From positions 1-52,288 of the forward strand of contig JAEUMP010000019.1 in assembly GCA_016791445.1 (NCBI GenBank): a stretch of DNA of 52,288 nt, given 5' to 3'. Position 1 is the stretch's first letter. The number at the start of each line of letters is the position of its first letter. A model generated the notes under the pieces. That model had not been told where the DNA came from. It saw only the letters and a list, made by a program, of their open reading frames with translations, and did no database searches. Positions 16,979 to 26,116 of this stretch are shown one piece after another. Origin of the DNA: Hyphomonadaceae bacterium (GTDB taxonomy: Bacteria; Pseudomonadota; Alphaproteobacteria; Caulobacterales; Aquidulcibacteraceae). A program made the translations under genes and the position numbers.

Positions 16979-17761
16979 TCACTGCACCGTCCAGCCGCCG
17001 TCCATGGAGATCGCTGCGCCGTTGAACTGGTTGGCGGGCTCGGTAGTGAGGAAGACGGCGAGCGCGGCGATGTCCTCGACCTTGACGAACTCCTTCGTCG
17101 GCTGCGCGGCGAGAAGCACATCGTTGATGACCTGCTCGCGCGTCATGTTGCGGGCCTTCATCGTGTCGGGAATCTGGTTCTCGACGAGCGAGGTCAGCAC
17201 ATAGCCGGGGCAGATCGCGTTGCAGCGCACCCCGTCACGCGCGCCTTCGAGGGCCACGGTCTTGGTGAACCCGACGACGCCATGCTTGGCGGCCACATAG
17301 GCGGACTTGAACGGCGAGGCGACGAGACCGTGCGCGGAAGCGATGTTGATGATGCGCCCCCATTTGCGCGCCTTCATCTGTCCCAGCGCGGCGCGCGTGG
17401 TCCAGAAGGCGGATGAGAGATTGAGGGCGATGATCTGGTCCCACTTCTCCAGCGGAAAATCCTCGACCGGCGAGACGTGCTGGATGCCGGCGTTGTTGAC
17501 GAGCACGTCCACCGCGCCGAACGCCTTGATGGCGTTCTCCACGAGTCCGCCCGCCCCGTCGGCGGTCATCAGATTGGCGCCGTCATAACGCACCTCGACC
17601 CCCGTCTCCGCCGCAAGGCCGCTGCGCGTCCTTTCGATCTCCGCAGCGTCTCCCAGACCATTCAGGGTCACGTTCATGCCCGCATGGGCGAAGGCGCGGG
17701 CGATGCCGAGACCGATGCCGCTCGTCGATCCGGTGACGACTGCCGATTTGCGCGTGCTCAT
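16979..17761 (-). CDS. bdhA: D-3-hydroxybutyrate dehydrogenase
   Basis: The 260-residue SDR has TGSTSGIG (10-17), NNAG, and the Ser142-Tyr155-Lys159 triad. It also carries the residues that bind the substrate in Pseudomonas hydroxybutyrate dehydrogenase at the same positions: Gln94, His144, Lys152, Gln196 and Trp257. That makes the assignment much firmer than a general SDR call. It oxidises D-3-hydroxybutyrate to acetoacetate with NAD, the mobilisation end of PHB metabolism, and so links to the phaA/phaR genes at 4-6 kb. It stands alone. Confidence 0.93.
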   Translation of the reverse strand: MSTRKSAVVTGSTSGIGLGIARAFAHAGMNVTLNGLGDAAEIERTRSGLAAETGVEVRYDGANLMTADGAGGLVENAIKAFGAVDVLVNNAGIQHVSPVEDFPLEKWDQIIALNLSSAFWTTRAALGQMKARKWGRIINIASAHGLVASPFKSAYVAAKHGVVGFTKTVALEGARDGVRCNAICPGYVLTSLVENQIPDTMKARNMTREQVINDVLLAAQPTKEFVKVEDIAALAVFLTTEPANQFNGAAISMDGGWTVQ

Positions 17762-17892
17762 GCGTTTCTGACCTCATTGTGCTGACCGTGGACCGGGCGG
17801 GCCGCTTGACGCCGCCGCCCGCCGGGCGATACGCCCGCCCGTTGTCCGACAGAAGCGGCCCGGAATGAAGTGGGCCAGACGAGGCGCCGCCC

Positions 17893-18336
17893 ATGTATTT
17901 TTCCGAGATCCAGGCGTTCATTTCGGGCTTCCCGGAATTTCTCATACAGCTGGGAACGGCGCTGGCCCTTTTCACCGTCGGCCTGACCACCTACGTGCTG
18001 CTCACGCCGCACAAGGAACTCGCCCTCATCCGTGACGGCAACGCGTCTGCGGCGCTCGCCTTCGGCGCTGTCGTCGTGGGTCTCGCGATCCCGCTCGGCG
18101 CGTGTCTCGCGCACAGCTACAGCGTGCTCGATCTCGTGGTCTGGGGGGTGGTGACATTGCTGGTGCAGCTGATCACCTTCCGTCTGACCGACATTTTCCT
18201 GCGCGGGCTGCCGCGCCGTATCGCCGAGGGAGACGTCGCAGCGGCGATCTTCCTCATGTCCGTGAAGCTCGGCGTGGGCATCATCCTCGCCGGCGCGCTC
18301 ACCGATCCTTCGCTCAGCCTGTTCCGGGCCGCCTGA
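17893..18336 (+). CDS. DUF350 (YjfL/UPF0719) membrane protein
   Basis: The 147-residue protein has four predicted membrane helices in two related halves. FTVGLTTYVLLTPHKELALIRDGNASAALAFGAVVVGLAIP is the typical first half of DUF350, and its RDGN motif between helices is conserved in the family. The function is unknown; relatives occur near stress or envelope genes. It lies four bases before the protease gene on the same strand and is probably co-transcribed. Confidence 0.88.
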   Translation: MYFSEIQAFISGFPEFLIQLGTALALFTVGLTTYVLLTPHKELALIRDGNASAALAFGAVVVGLAIPLGACLAHSYSVLDLVVWGVVTLLVQLITFRLTDIFLRGLPRRIAEGDVAAAIFLMSVKLGVGIILAGALTDPSLSLFRAA

Positions 18337-18340
18337 CACG

Positions 18341-19195
18341 ATGCGCATACCCGACTGGGTCATCTATCTGCTCGTCGTCACCGCCATCGTCTGGGCGGTG
18401 TTCCGGCTCGACAATCGCCAGGACAATTCGACGACGACGGAAATTCCGGGCGTTTCCTATGAAGGCCCGGCGCTGCAGCCCGCATCGGTGTTCGATCCGG
18501 AAGTCCTTGTTGAAGTCGGCCCGGTGTCTTCCGGCGTCGGCACCGCCTTCGCCGTCGATGAGAACGGCTGGTGGATCACGGCGCGCCATGTGGTCGGCGA
18601 CTGCAAGGAAGTCGGCATCATCGTCGGGCGTCGCGCCGCCGTTCCGGTCCGCACCGTGCGCGTGGCGCCGTTCGCCGACATCGCGCTGCTCAAAACTGAC
18701 CGCGCGCCCGATGCGCTCGCACTCGAGTTGAAGGAAGACGATCTGCGCATCGGCCAGCTCGCCTTCCATGTGGGCTTCCCGCAAGGCAAACCGGGCGAAG
18801 CGGTTTCGCAACTCTACGGTCGTGAGAAGCTCATCGCGCGCGGCCGCTACAATCTCGAAGAGCCTGTGCTGTCATGGGCCGTGCTCGGCCACACCGAACG
18901 CATGGGCGGTTCGCTCGCCGGCATGAGCGGCGGCCCCGTCATCGACGAAAAAGGCCGTGTGATCGGTGTGACCATTGCGGAATCGCCACGCCGCGGACGG
19001 CTCTATACGGCGTCGCCGGCTTCGGTCGCGCGGCTGCTCGGCCTTGCCAATCTGCAGCCGCAGGGCGACCCTGCGCCCCTGATGACTCGCCAGACTTACG
19101 GGCCGAAGGCCGACGAACTGCGCCGTTCGCTGCGCGTCGCGCAAGTGGTCTGCGTGGCGAGTGATGCGCAGCCGCTCGAATTGTCGCCAAGCTGA
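18341..19195 (+). CDS. Membrane-anchored trypsin-like serine protease
   Basis: The 284-residue protein has one N-terminal membrane helix (IPDWVIYLLVVTAIVWAVF) and then a trypsin-2/S1C-like domain with the complete triad His83 (ITARHVV), Asp113 (FADIALL) and Ser196 (GMSGGPVID). It has no PDZ domain, unlike DegP. It should face the periplasm. It sits between the DUF350 gene (four bases) and pyrF (two bases), so an operon is likely. Substrate unknown. Confidence 0.88.
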   Translation: MRIPDWVIYLLVVTAIVWAVFRLDNRQDNSTTTEIPGVSYEGPALQPASVFDPEVLVEVGPVSSGVGTAFAVDENGWWITARHVVGDCKEVGIIVGRRAAVPVRTVRVAPFADIALLKTDRAPDALALELKEDDLRIGQLAFHVGFPQGKPGEAVSQLYGREKLIARGRYNLEEPVLSWAVLGHTERMGGSLAGMSGGPVIDEKGRVIGVTIAESPRRGRLYTASPASVARLLGLANLQPQGDPAPLMTRQTYGPKADELRRSLRVAQVVCVASDAQPLELSPS

Positions 19196-19197
19196 CG

Positions 19198-20070
19198 ATG
19201 ACCGCCACTTTCGCCGACCGCCTCACCGCCGCAACGCAAGCGTGCGGGGCGCCGTTGTGCGTCGGTCTCGATCCGCTGCCTGACCGCATCCCCGCCCTGT
19301 TTGGGAACGCGCGCAGCGATGTCCGCGCTGTCGTCGACTTCTGCGAAGCAATCCTCGACCGTGCAGCGGGCAAGTGCGCAGCGCTCAAACCGCAGCTCGG
19401 CTTTTTCGAACCGTATGGGCCGGAAGGCTACGCCCTCGCGCGCGACATCACCGCGGCGGCGCGTACGCGCGGCGTGCCCGTGATCCTTGACGCCAAGCGC
19501 GGCGACATCGGCACCACCGCCGAAGGCTATGCCCGCGCCACGCTCGGCCCGGCGCCGGGCTTTGACGCAGACTGCGTCACCCTCAATCCCTATCTCGGAC
19601 TCGACTCGCTCACGCCCTTCATCGACGCCGCGATCGCCGGCGGCAAAGGGATCGCCGTGCTTGTGCGCACATCGAATCCCGGCGCGCGCGACATTCAGGA
19701 CCTCGACGTCGACGGCGCGCCGCTCTGGACCCGCGTGGCCGAAATGCTCCGCCCGGCGATGAACGCCATGACCAGCGCGTCAGGCTGGTCGAACCTCATG
19801 GTCGTCGCCGGGGCGACATGGCCGGAGGAAGCGCGACGCATCCGCGCCATCCTGCCGAAGGCGCTCTTCCTCGTGCCGGGCTACGGCGCGCAGGGCGCGA
19901 GTGCGGCGGACGCCATGGCCGGGCTGAAGGACGGGTTCGGCGGGGTCGTGAGCGCCTCGCGCTCCATCCTTTACCCGCCCGCCGCGCAGGCTGCGGGCGC
20001 CCTCGCCGCCTGGCGCGCCGCCATAGACGACGCCATCGCCGCCGCGCGTGCGGAACTTTCAGGCGCCTGA
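19198..20070 (+). CDS. pyrF: Orotidine 5'-phosphate decarboxylase
   Basis: The 290-residue protein is of the longer type (PyrF subfamily 2). It has LCVGLDPLPDRIP near the N-terminus and the active-site segment VILDAKRGDIGTTAEGYA that supplies the Asp-Lys-Asp network, and VVSASRSILYPP closes the phosphate site. It makes UMP from OMP in de novo pyrimidine synthesis. The start is two bases after the protease stop. Confidence 0.93.
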   Translation: MTATFADRLTAATQACGAPLCVGLDPLPDRIPALFGNARSDVRAVVDFCEAILDRAAGKCAALKPQLGFFEPYGPEGYALARDITAAARTRGVPVILDAKRGDIGTTAEGYARATLGPAPGFDADCVTLNPYLGLDSLTPFIDAAIAGGKGIAVLVRTSNPGARDIQDLDVDGAPLWTRVAEMLRPAMNAMTSASGWSNLMVVAGATWPEEARRIRAILPKALFLVPGYGAQGASAADAMAGLKDGFGGVVSASRSILYPPAAQAAGALAAWRAAIDDAIAAARAELSGA

Positions 20071-20170
20071 CTCGCTTTAAACGCGACCGGGGATGCGTTC
20101 AGGGTTAATTTCGCGCATTGCCTATGCCGGGCCCGTCGGGTGGCGCGGGCGAGTTTTCACGGAGATCGGG

Positions 20171-21211
20171 ATGTTCCGGACGATTGCGGCCACGTTGGCG
20201 ACTGCCTGTCTCACAGCGGGCCTGATGCTGGCGGGACCGGCTGCGGCCGATGGGCCGGGTCCGGCGACGCCGAAGGGAGTCGAACGCCCCGCGACGCCGC
20301 TGCCGCCCGGATCGGTGACGAAGGACGACGGCACGACGGTCCTGCCCGATGGTGCGACGGCCCCGCCGGAGACGGTCGGAACCAACGGCGACATCCCGCT
20401 GGCGAACGGCGCGCTGCGCCTCTTCGTGCCCGCGAACTACTATTTCATGCCAGCGCCCGAGGCCCGCGCACACCTGCAGCGCATCAATGCGCCGACGCCT
20501 GCCGGCGAAGTGCTCGGCATGATCGCGCCCGCGAACTCCCGTCCGCTGGACGACGCCTTCTGGGGCGCGGTGATCAGCCTCAATCCGCTCGGCTACGTCG
20601 CGGAACAACGCTCCGACCGTTTCTCCGCGCCCGACTTCCCGGACGAAGTCCGCGCCGCCCGTCCGGCGCCGGCCCCGCGGCTTGAATCCTTCGCCGTCGT
20701 GCCAAGCCACGATCCCGTGCGCCACGCAACGTCCTGGACGGAGCGCTATCCGGCGCCGAACCCGGTCGCGCGCAGTGTGCGCGCCGAACAACGCATTCTC
20801 GGCCGCGACGCCGTCGCCGGCGTGACGATCGACGGCCGCCCCGACCAGATCGCGACCATTACGGCGGCGCTCCCCGAGATCGGCCGCATGGTCACCTTCG
20901 CGCCGGGCAAGAAGTACACGGATTATGTCGCCGGCACGGATCCCGCGTCCGCCTACGACCTGCCGAGCCTCTTGACCCTGAAGGCGCGTCCCGGCGCGGT
21001 CGCACCGCCGGTGCAAGCCGCCGCCGAACCCGGCACGGCGCCTCAGTCGGCGCTGAACCTCGAGGGCCTGACCAAGTGGCTGCCATGGGCGGGCGCCGGC
21101 CTGCTGGTGCTCGCGTTGATTCCGTGGCTCGTCGGCCGCTCGCGTCGGCGCAAGGAGGACGAGGCGGATCGCAATCTCGTCCCGCCGGACGACAAGGAAA
21201 AGAAGGACTAG
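20171..21211 (+). CDS. DUF2167-like exported membrane protein
   Basis: The 346-residue protein has a signal peptide (MFRTIAATLATACLTAGLMLAGPAAA) and a Pro-rich region. A domain follows with GDIPLANGALRLFVPANYYFMPAPEARAHL and LGMIAPANSRPLDDAFWGAVISLNPLGYV, the pattern of DUF2167 membrane proteins. A C-terminal membrane helix (WLPWAGAGLLVLALIPWLVG) and a charged tail end it. The bulk is expected in the periplasm. The function is unknown. The ATG at 20171 follows GGAGATCGGG. Its TAG shares CTAG with the stop of the convergent Rieske gene. Confidence 0.7.
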   Translation: MFRTIAATLATACLTAGLMLAGPAAADGPGPATPKGVERPATPLPPGSVTKDDGTTVLPDGATAPPETVGTNGDIPLANGALRLFVPANYYFMPAPEARAHLQRINAPTPAGEVLGMIAPANSRPLDDAFWGAVISLNPLGYVAEQRSDRFSAPDFPDEVRAARPAPAPRLESFAVVPSHDPVRHATSWTERYPAPNPVARSVRAEQRILGRDAVAGVTIDGRPDQIATITAALPEIGRMVTFAPGKKYTDYVAGTDPASAYDLPSLLTLKARPGAVAPPVQAAAEPGTAPQSALNLEGLTKWLPWAGAGLLVLALIPWLVGRSRRRKEDEADRNLVPPDDKEKKD

Positions 21212-21555
21212 GCGGCGAACACCGCCCCGTCGCGCACGACGACGGCGAACGGCGTCAGTGCTCCCTTGGCCGGCCCGCCGACGCAGACGCCGTCCGCTAT
21301 CCGGAAACTCGCCCCGTGCGCGGCGCAGATAATGTAGCGCTGCTCCACCATCACCACGCGCCCGTCGAAACGCTCCAGCGGCTGGCGTGCGTGGGGGCAA
21401 TCGTTTTCGTAGGCGATGATCGCCGCGCCCCGCCGAATGGCGATGATGGAAAAAAGCGCCTCGCCTGACCGGAAGTCGAACGCGCGGCCTTCGCCGTCAT
21501 CGAGATCGCCAACCGCGAAGAGCTGGGTCCCGAGCGCGGGACGGGCCGGGTTCAC
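21208..21555 (-). CDS. Rieske [2Fe-2S] ferredoxin-like protein
   Basis: The 115-residue protein carries the Rieske cluster ligands as CPHARQPLE and, 19 residues later, CAAHGASF. It is a small soluble Rieske protein like the ferredoxin components of oxygenases or NirD-like proteins. The start is GTG at 21555, overlapping the gpsA stop by four bases (GTGA); the longer frame is antisense-like sequence inside gpsA. The link with gpsA is positional only. Confidence 0.85.
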   Translation of the reverse strand: MNPARPALGTQLFAVGDLDDGEGRAFDFRSGEALFSIIAIRRGAAIIAYENDCPHARQPLERFDGRVVMVEQRYIICAAHGASFRIADGVCVGGPAKGALTPFAVVVRDGAVFAA

Positions 21556-22571
21556 ACGCCCTCGGCGCGGAACGGGCGCGTGAGCAGCGCGACGATCGCG
21601 GCGTCCACATCCAGCCGCCCGGCGATGACATCGTCCACCGCCGCGCAGATCGGCATTTCCACGCCATGCTTCGCCGCGAGCGCCACGACCGCGGGGGCCG
21701 AAGCCGCGCCCTCGGCCACTGAGCGCCGCTCGCCGAGCACTTCGGCGACGCTGCGGCCTTCGCCGAGCGCGGCGCCCAGCGACATGTTGCGGGAGGTGAG
21801 GCTGGAGCAGGTCAGAACAAGATCGCCGAGACCGCACAGCCCCGACAGCGTCTCCTGCCGGCCGCCGAGCGCAACGCCCAACCGGGACAACTCCGCAAAG
21901 CCGCGCGTGATGAGCGCCGCCCGCGCGCCATCGCCAAGCTTGCGTCCCTCGGCGATGCCGCAGGCGATGGCGATCACGTTCTTCACCGCCCCGCCGATTT
22001 CAGCGCCGACGAGATCGTCGGTGAGGTAGGGCCGGAAGGTCGGACGGCCGAGCGCCGCCACCAGCGCCGCGCCCAGCGCCGCATCCTGGCAGGCGATCGT
22101 GGTCGCCGTCGGCAGGCCGCGCACCACGTCCCGGGCGAAGCCGGGTCCCGACAGCACCGCCGCCCGCGCCTGAGGCGCCTCCTGCGCCAGCACTTCGGTC
22201 ATGAGCGCGAGCGAGCCCTGCTCGATCCCCTTGGCGCAGAGCACGACGGGCGCGCCTTCGGGCAGTTCGCCGGCGAGCCGCCGCAAGGTGGGGCGCAGGT
22301 GCTGAGCAGGCGTCACCGCGAGGATCGCATCGAGCCCCGCCAGATCGCCCATGTGCGATATGGCCCGGATCCGGGCGTCCAATCGGTGGCCGGGCAGAAA
22401 GACCGGGTTCTCGAGGGTGGCGTTGACCGCCTCGACAACCTCCGGTTCGAACGCCCAGAGGCGCACGTCCCGCCCCGCCGCCGCCGCGATGTTGGCCAGC
22501 GCGGTGCCCCAGGCGCCCCCGCCGAGGACCCCGATGCGCTGGAGCGCGTTTGATTCCGCTGAACTCTTCAT
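21552..22571 (-). CDS. gpsA: Glycerol-3-phosphate dehydrogenase [NAD(P)+]
   Basis: The 339-residue protein has the N-terminal Rossmann motif [34 protein letters not shown] and the catalytic lysine region [16 protein letters not shown]. The C-terminal domain has [19 protein letters not shown]. It reduces dihydroxyacetone phosphate to sn-glycerol 3-phosphate for phospholipid synthesis. The ATG at 22571 lies inside a 16-bp palindrome shared with the divergent TetR gene, so its expression may be affected by that regulator. A TTG at 22589 is an alternative start. Confidence 0.93.
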   Translation of the reverse strand: MKSSAESNALQRIGVLGGGAWGTALANIAAAAGRDVRLWAFEPEVVEAVNATLENPVFLPGHRLDARIRAISHMGDLAGLDAILAVTPAQHLRPTLRRLAGELPEGAPVVLCAKGIEQGSLALMTEVLAQEAPQARAAVLSGPGFARDVVRGLPTATTIACQDAALGAALVAALGRPTFRPYLTDDLVGAEIGGAVKNVIAIACGIAEGRKLGDGARAALITRGFAELSRLGVALGGRQETLSGLCGLGDLVLTCSSLTSRNMSLGAALGEGRSVAEVLGERRSVAEGAASAPAVVALAAKHGVEMPICAAVDDVIAGRLDVDAAIVALLTRPFRAEGV

Positions 22572-22584
22572 TGATCGTTCAATG
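22569..22584. promoter_or_regulatory. Palindrome between gpsA and tetR, candidate operator
   Basis: CATTGATCGTTCAATG is an inverted repeat with one mismatched pair. It overlaps the gpsA start codon and lies 23 bases before the TetR start. The ten bases TTCATTGATC (22567-22576) recur at 23266-23275, just after the tetR gene, next to a second palindrome. Confidence 0.5.
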
Positions 22585-22606
22585 CACAAAGCGTAAGGTT
22601 GGTCCC

Positions 22607-23197
22607 ATGGACGAGAAAGCAGAGACGCGCGAGCGCATCCTCCACGCGGCGATGACCCGTATCAAGCACTACGGGTACGGGAAGACCACCATGGCCGAAA
22701 TCGCGGCCGACTGCGGCATGTCCCCCGGCAACATCTACCGATTCTTCGAAGCCAAGATCGACATCGCCGAGGCCATGGCCCGCCGGCACTACGCCGAACA
22801 GCAACTGGAAGGGGCCGCCCTCGCCCGTCGCAAGGACATGTCGCCCGACAAGCGGCTGCGCGAAATCTTCTTCCTGCGCATGCGAGACAACTTCAATCTC
22901 GTGAGCGAGAACGCCAAAATCCTCGAAGTGGCGGAAGTTCTGAGCAAAGAGCGACCCATTTTCGCCAACGAGATCCTGGCGGCAGAACGGGTGTTCCTGT
23001 CCGCGCTTCTCGAGGAAGGCGCCGAAGCCGGCATTTTCGTCAGCGGCGACTACGAGTTCATCGCCGAGATGCTGCAGTCGGCGACGGCGAAGTTCAGCCT
23101 TCCGCAGATCTTCTCCAAGCTGACCCTGCCCAAGCTCGAGCGCGAGCTGGCGGGCGTGCTCGACCTTCTCCTCAACGGAATCTACGCCCGCAAATAG
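22607..23197 (+). CDS. TetR-family transcriptional regulator
   Basis: The 196-residue protein has a TetR helix-turn-helix at about 8-55 ([40 protein letters not shown]) and a helical ligand-binding domain with a short conserved [13 protein letters not shown] segment. It is divergent from gpsA. Palindromes occur on both sides (22569-22584 and 23248-23269) and share half-site sequence, which fits autoregulation plus control of the small membrane-protein genes that follow. The ligand is unknown. Confidence 0.88.
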   Translation: MDEKAETRERILHAAMTRIKHYGYGKTTMAEIAADCGMSPGNIYRFFEAKIDIAEAMARRHYAEQQLEGAALARRKDMSPDKRLREIFFLRMRDNFNLVSENAKILEVAEVLSKERPIFANEILAAERVFLSALLEEGAEAGIFVSGDYEFIAEMLQSATAKFSLPQIFSKLTLPKLERELAGVLDLLLNGIYARK

Positions 23198-23247
23198 CGG
23201 CCTGGCGCGCCGGAGGCCCGGGCCAGTTCAATAGATTGCAGAAAAAT

Positions 23248-23269
23248 TGAATAGAATCGATTTTATTCA
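23248..23269. promoter_or_regulatory. 22-bp palindrome upstream of small membrane-protein gene
   Basis: The half TGAATAGAATC is followed by GATTTTATTCA; ten of eleven pairs match. It lies 68 bases before the start of a 42-residue ORF in unusually AT-rich DNA. TATAAG at 23295-23300 is a possible -10 element just downstream. TTCATTGATC at its right end repeats the sequence beside the tetR start. Confidence 0.6.
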
Positions 23270-23336
23270 TTGATCATCGGACAGTGGTGTGCCATATAAG
23301 GGTTACGGCGATGGCGCCGCCCACGGAGACACAGCG

Positions 23337-23465
23337 ATGAACCAGTCCACCCTCACCCAGACCCGCCTTCCGGTTTCCCTGCGCATCTTCGCGCTGGCGT
23401 TCGGCGCGGTCGCGGCCCTGACCGCCCTGCTGCCGCTCTGGCAGACCGCCGCGCTGATCGTCTGA
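23337..23465 (+). CDS. Small membrane protein (42 aa)
   Basis: The frame reads MNQSTLTQTRLPVSLRIFAL, then a hydrophobic helix (AFGAVAALTALLPLWQTAAL) and IV. GGAG lies eight bases before the ATG. It has one membrane helix with the pattern LP-L-W-Q-x-A-A near its end. The 38-residue ORF at 23810 ends in a similar way (TPFLQMAATVMA), so the two look like distant paralogues. It is placed directly after the TetR palindrome, and is probably regulated by it. Confidence 0.6.
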   Translation: MNQSTLTQTRLPVSLRIFALAFGAVAALTALLPLWQTAALIV

Positions 23466-23488
23466 CCTCGAACGCGCTGGAGACCCCC

Positions 23489-23608
23489 ATGTCCGCCCGA
23501 ACCTGGTCCGAACTCTTTCGACGGCTCGAAGACTTCCTGTCCGGATCAACGGGCGGCGGCGGGTCGGCCCCGTCCGTCGTCAAACCTGCGCGCAGCCGCT
23601 TCGGGTGA
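23489..23608 (+). CDS. Putative 39-residue ORF
   Basis: The frame MSARTWSELFRRLEDFLSGS continues with a glycine run and ends KPARSRFG. It starts 23 bases after the stop of the 42-residue ORF, with GGAG upstream (GCTGGAGACCCCC). It has an amphipathic helix and a basic tail and no membrane segment. It could be the second gene of a small operon, but the evidence is only position and ribosome site. Confidence 0.4.
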   Translation: MSARTWSELFRRLEDFLSGSTGGGGSAPSVVKPARSRFG

Positions 23609-23809
23609 CCGTGATGCTGCGTCTGCGAACCGCTCCGCGACGGGACACAATCCCGCCTCATCTCTAAATTTGCAGACATGTGCATTTGGATGCATGCATT
23701 ATCGCATGGCTGACCCAAGAACTCACGCCTTTCAAGATTCATGACGACGCGTCATATCTACGCCCGCTGCTGTCGTTCGCACATGCAGCATCGAAGAGGA
23801 GGCTTCACC

Positions 23810-23926
23810 ATGAGCCAGGAAATGAACCCGAAGGCCCTGCGTGCCGTGGCGATCATCGTCGCCGCTGTGGTCTTTGCGGCGGCGGCGACGCCGTTCCTGC
23901 AAATGGCCGCGACCGTGATGGCCTGA
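23810..23926 (+). CDS. Small membrane protein (38 aa)
   Basis: The frame MSQEMNPKALRAVAIIVAAV continues as a hydrophobic helix and ends ATPFLQMAATVMA. GAGGAGG lies seven bases before the ATG, a strong ribosome site. The ending resembles that of the 42-residue protein at 23337. It is one-pass and probably in the inner membrane. The 200 bases before it hold no gene and no clear promoter. Confidence 0.6.
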   Translation: MSQEMNPKALRAVAIIVAAVVFAAAATPFLQMAATVMA

Positions 23927-23993
23927 TAGGCCCACGACGCACCAGGGATCGTGATGACGGGGCGGATGGCGAGGGATCGCCGTCCGCCCTTTC

Positions 23994-24031
23994 TGATTCT
24001 GGCCCCTCAGGCTGATTCTGGCCCCTCAGGC
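23994..24031. repeat. 19-bp perfect tandem duplication at the tsaD 3' end
   Basis: TGATTCTGGCCCCTCAGGC occurs twice in direct tandem (23994-24012 and 24013-24031). The second copy contains the tsaD stop codon (TCA at 24026-24028 on this strand). It is a slippage-type duplication; it does not alter the protein. Confidence 0.85.
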
Positions 24032-25126
24032 CTTGGCGCCCTTCCGGCCGGGCACATGGACAGGACGCGCCGCCGCCGCCGCGGCGTCCAGCGGCCAGCG
24101 GGGCCGCGCCGGCGCATCGAGGCGATCCGTGAACCCGGCGGTCAATCGTTCAGCGCCCGCGAGCGCGATCATGGCGGCGTTGTCGGTGCAGTAGCGCAGC
24201 GGCGGCGCATGGAATTCCGCCCCCCGGGCCGACGCCAGCGCCTCCAGCCGCGCCCGCAGCGGCCCGTTCGCCGCCACGCCGCCCGCCACCACCAGCCGCG
24301 CCGCCGCGTCACCGGCCATGTCCATGGCGTTCGCCGCGCGGTCGGCGATCACATCGACAACGGCGGCCTGAAAGCTCGCGGCAAGGTCGGCGCGATCCTG
24401 CAAGGCGCCGTCGGGAAGCGCCTGCGCCGCTCGCATTGTCGCTGTCTTGAGGCCGGCGAAGGACATGTCGCAGCCGGGCTGGCCGAGAAAGGATCGCGGC
24501 AGTGGATACCGTCGCGGGTCGCCGTCCCTCGCCGCCCGCTCCACCGCCGGGCCGCCCGGAAATCCGAGCCCCAGGACCTTGGCCGCCTTGTCGAACGCCT
24601 CGCCGGCGGCGTCGTCGACCGTGGATCCCAGTCGTCGGTACCGGCCCAGCCCTTCGACCGCCAGAAACTGGCAGTGCCCGCCGGAGGCGAGCAGCAGCAG
24701 GTAGGGAAAAGGCAGGGGCGCGGCGAGCCGCGGCGAGAGCGCATGTCCCTCAAGGTGATTGATCGCCATGAGCGGCAGGCCGCGCGCGAGCGCGATCGCC
24801 TTGCCGGTCATCAGCCCCACCATGACGCCGCCGATGAGGCCGGGCCCGGCGGTCGCCGCGACGCCATCGAGATCGGCGAAGCCGAGGCCGCCCTTCGCCA
24901 TCGCTTCCGCGATCACCGCGTCGAGCTTTTCCACATGGGATCGCGCGGCGATTTCGGGCACCACGCCGCCATAGGGCGCGTGCTCCTCGATCTGCGTCCA
25001 CACGACGTCGGAGACCACCTCGGCCCGCCCGTCGTCGAGGCGCACGACTGCGGCGGCTGTCTCATCGCAGCTGGTTTCGATGCCGAGAACGGTCAGCGAA
25101 GGGGAGCGGGCTTGCGCGGCGGTCAT
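24026..25126 (-). CDS. tsaD: tRNA N6-threonylcarbamoyladenosine transferase TsaD
   Basis: The 366-residue protein begins (after [10 protein letters not shown]) with [15 protein letters not shown]. It has the metal-binding HLEGH motif, [22 protein letters not shown] and [13 protein letters not shown], the full ASKHA-fold signature of TsaD/Kae1. With TsaB and TsaE it makes t6A37 in tRNAs reading ANN codons. The start is taken at ATG 25126; a GTG two codons earlier is possible. It is divergent from hemC across only 42 bases. Confidence 0.95.
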   Translation of the reverse strand: MTAAQARSPSLTVLGIETSCDETAAAVVRLDDGRAEVVSDVVWTQIEEHAPYGGVVPEIAARSHVEKLDAVIAEAMAKGGLGFADLDGVAATAGPGLIGGVMVGLMTGKAIALARGLPLMAINHLEGHALSPRLAAPLPFPYLLLLASGGHCQFLAVEGLGRYRRLGSTVDDAAGEAFDKAAKVLGLGFPGGPAVERAARDGDPRRYPLPRSFLGQPGCDMSFAGLKTATMRAAQALPDGALQDRADLAASFQAAVVDVIADRAANAMDMAGDAAARLVVAGGVAANGPLRARLEALASARGAEFHAPPLRYCTDNAAMIALAGAERLTAGFTDRLDAPARPRWPLDAAAAAARPVHVPGRKGAKA

Positions 25127-25168
25127 TTGCACCCGATAGCTGGCGTGGATTCAGGCCCGCGCCAAGAC

Positions 25169-26116
25169 ATGTCACGCATATTCCGCATCGGCGCACGCGC
25201 CTCTCCCCTCTCGATGACGCAAGCGCGCCGCATCCAGTCGCGCGTGGCGGAAGCGCTGAAGGTGGAGCCCGCCGACCAGGACCATCGCGTCCCGATTTTC
25301 CCGACCGTCACCACCGGCGACAAGATCACCGATCGCCGCCTGATCGAGGCGGGCGGCAAGGGGCTCTTCACCAAGGAGCTCGACGAGGCGTTGCTGGAAA
25401 ACCGGATCGACCTCGCCGTCCATTCCATGAAGGACCTGCCGACGCGGCTGCCTTCCGGCATCGCGCTCGCCTGCGTGCCCGAACGTGTGGACGTGCGTGA
25501 CGCCTTCATCAGTCTCACGGCGAAGTCGCTGGAAGATCTGCCGGCAGGCGCTGTCGTGGGCACGGCCAGCCTCCGGCGCCAGGCGCAACTTCTCTACACG
25601 CGGCCCGATCTCGAAGTCCGCACGCTGCGCGGCAACGTCGCCACGCGGCTCGGCAAGATCGAAGCGGGTGAGTTCGACGCGACCTTCCTTGCGCTGGCGG
25701 GCCTCACCCGTCTCGGTCTCGCCGACAAGGTCGCGAGCCTTCTCGATCCCCTCGCCATGCCGCCCGCCGCCGGCCAGGGCGCGCTTTGCGTCACGGCGCG
25801 CACCGACGACGCCGAGATGCGCGGTCTTCTGGAGACGCTCGAAGACGCGGGCGCCGCCATCGAAACGACGGCGGAGCGCGCCTTCCTCGCCGCCCTCGAC
25901 GGGTCGTGCCGCACGCCGATCGCTGCGCACGCGCGGCTGGACGACGATGGTCTCTTCTTTCTCGGGGAGGCGCTGACCCCGGACGGTCGCCACCGCTGGC
26001 GCCGCACCGAGAAGATCGCCCGCACCGCCGACATGCTCGGCGCGGCCGCCACGCTGGGCGACCGGCTCGGCCGGTCGGTGCGCGCGGAGGCGGGCGACAA
26101 ACTCGTCCACGAGTGA
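25169..26116 (+). CDS. hemC: Hydroxymethylbilane synthase (porphobilinogen deaminase)
   Basis: The 315-residue protein has the N-terminal RIGARASPLSMTQA, the ALLENRIDLAVHSMKDLPTRLP substrate-site segment, and the dipyrromethane cofactor cysteine in DGSCRTPIAAHA. It polymerises four porphobilinogens to hydroxymethylbilane. The ATG at 25169 is the fold start; the same frame stays open far upstream only because it runs antisense to tsaD. It overlaps hemD by four bases (GTGA). Confidence 0.95.
   Translation: MSRIFRIGARASPLSMTQARRIQSRVAEALKVEPADQDHRVPIFPTVTTGDKITDRRLIEAGGKGLFTKELDEALLENRIDLAVHSMKDLPTRLPSGIALACVPERVDVRDAFISLTAKSLEDLPAGAVVGTASLRRQAQLLYTRPDLEVRTLRGNVATRLGKIEAGEFDATFLALAGLTRLGLADKVASLLDPLAMPPAAGQGALCVTARTDDAEMRGLLETLEDAGAAIETTAERAFLAALDGSCRTPIAAHARLDDDGLFFLGEALTPDGRHRWRRTEKIARTADMLGAAATLGDRLGRSVRAEAGDKLVHE

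Noticed and set aside
23951-25168. 5' extension of the hemC frame (hemC frame open from 23951)
   Set aside because: The extra 406 residues are antisense to tsaD. HemC homology starts exactly at the ATG at 25169.
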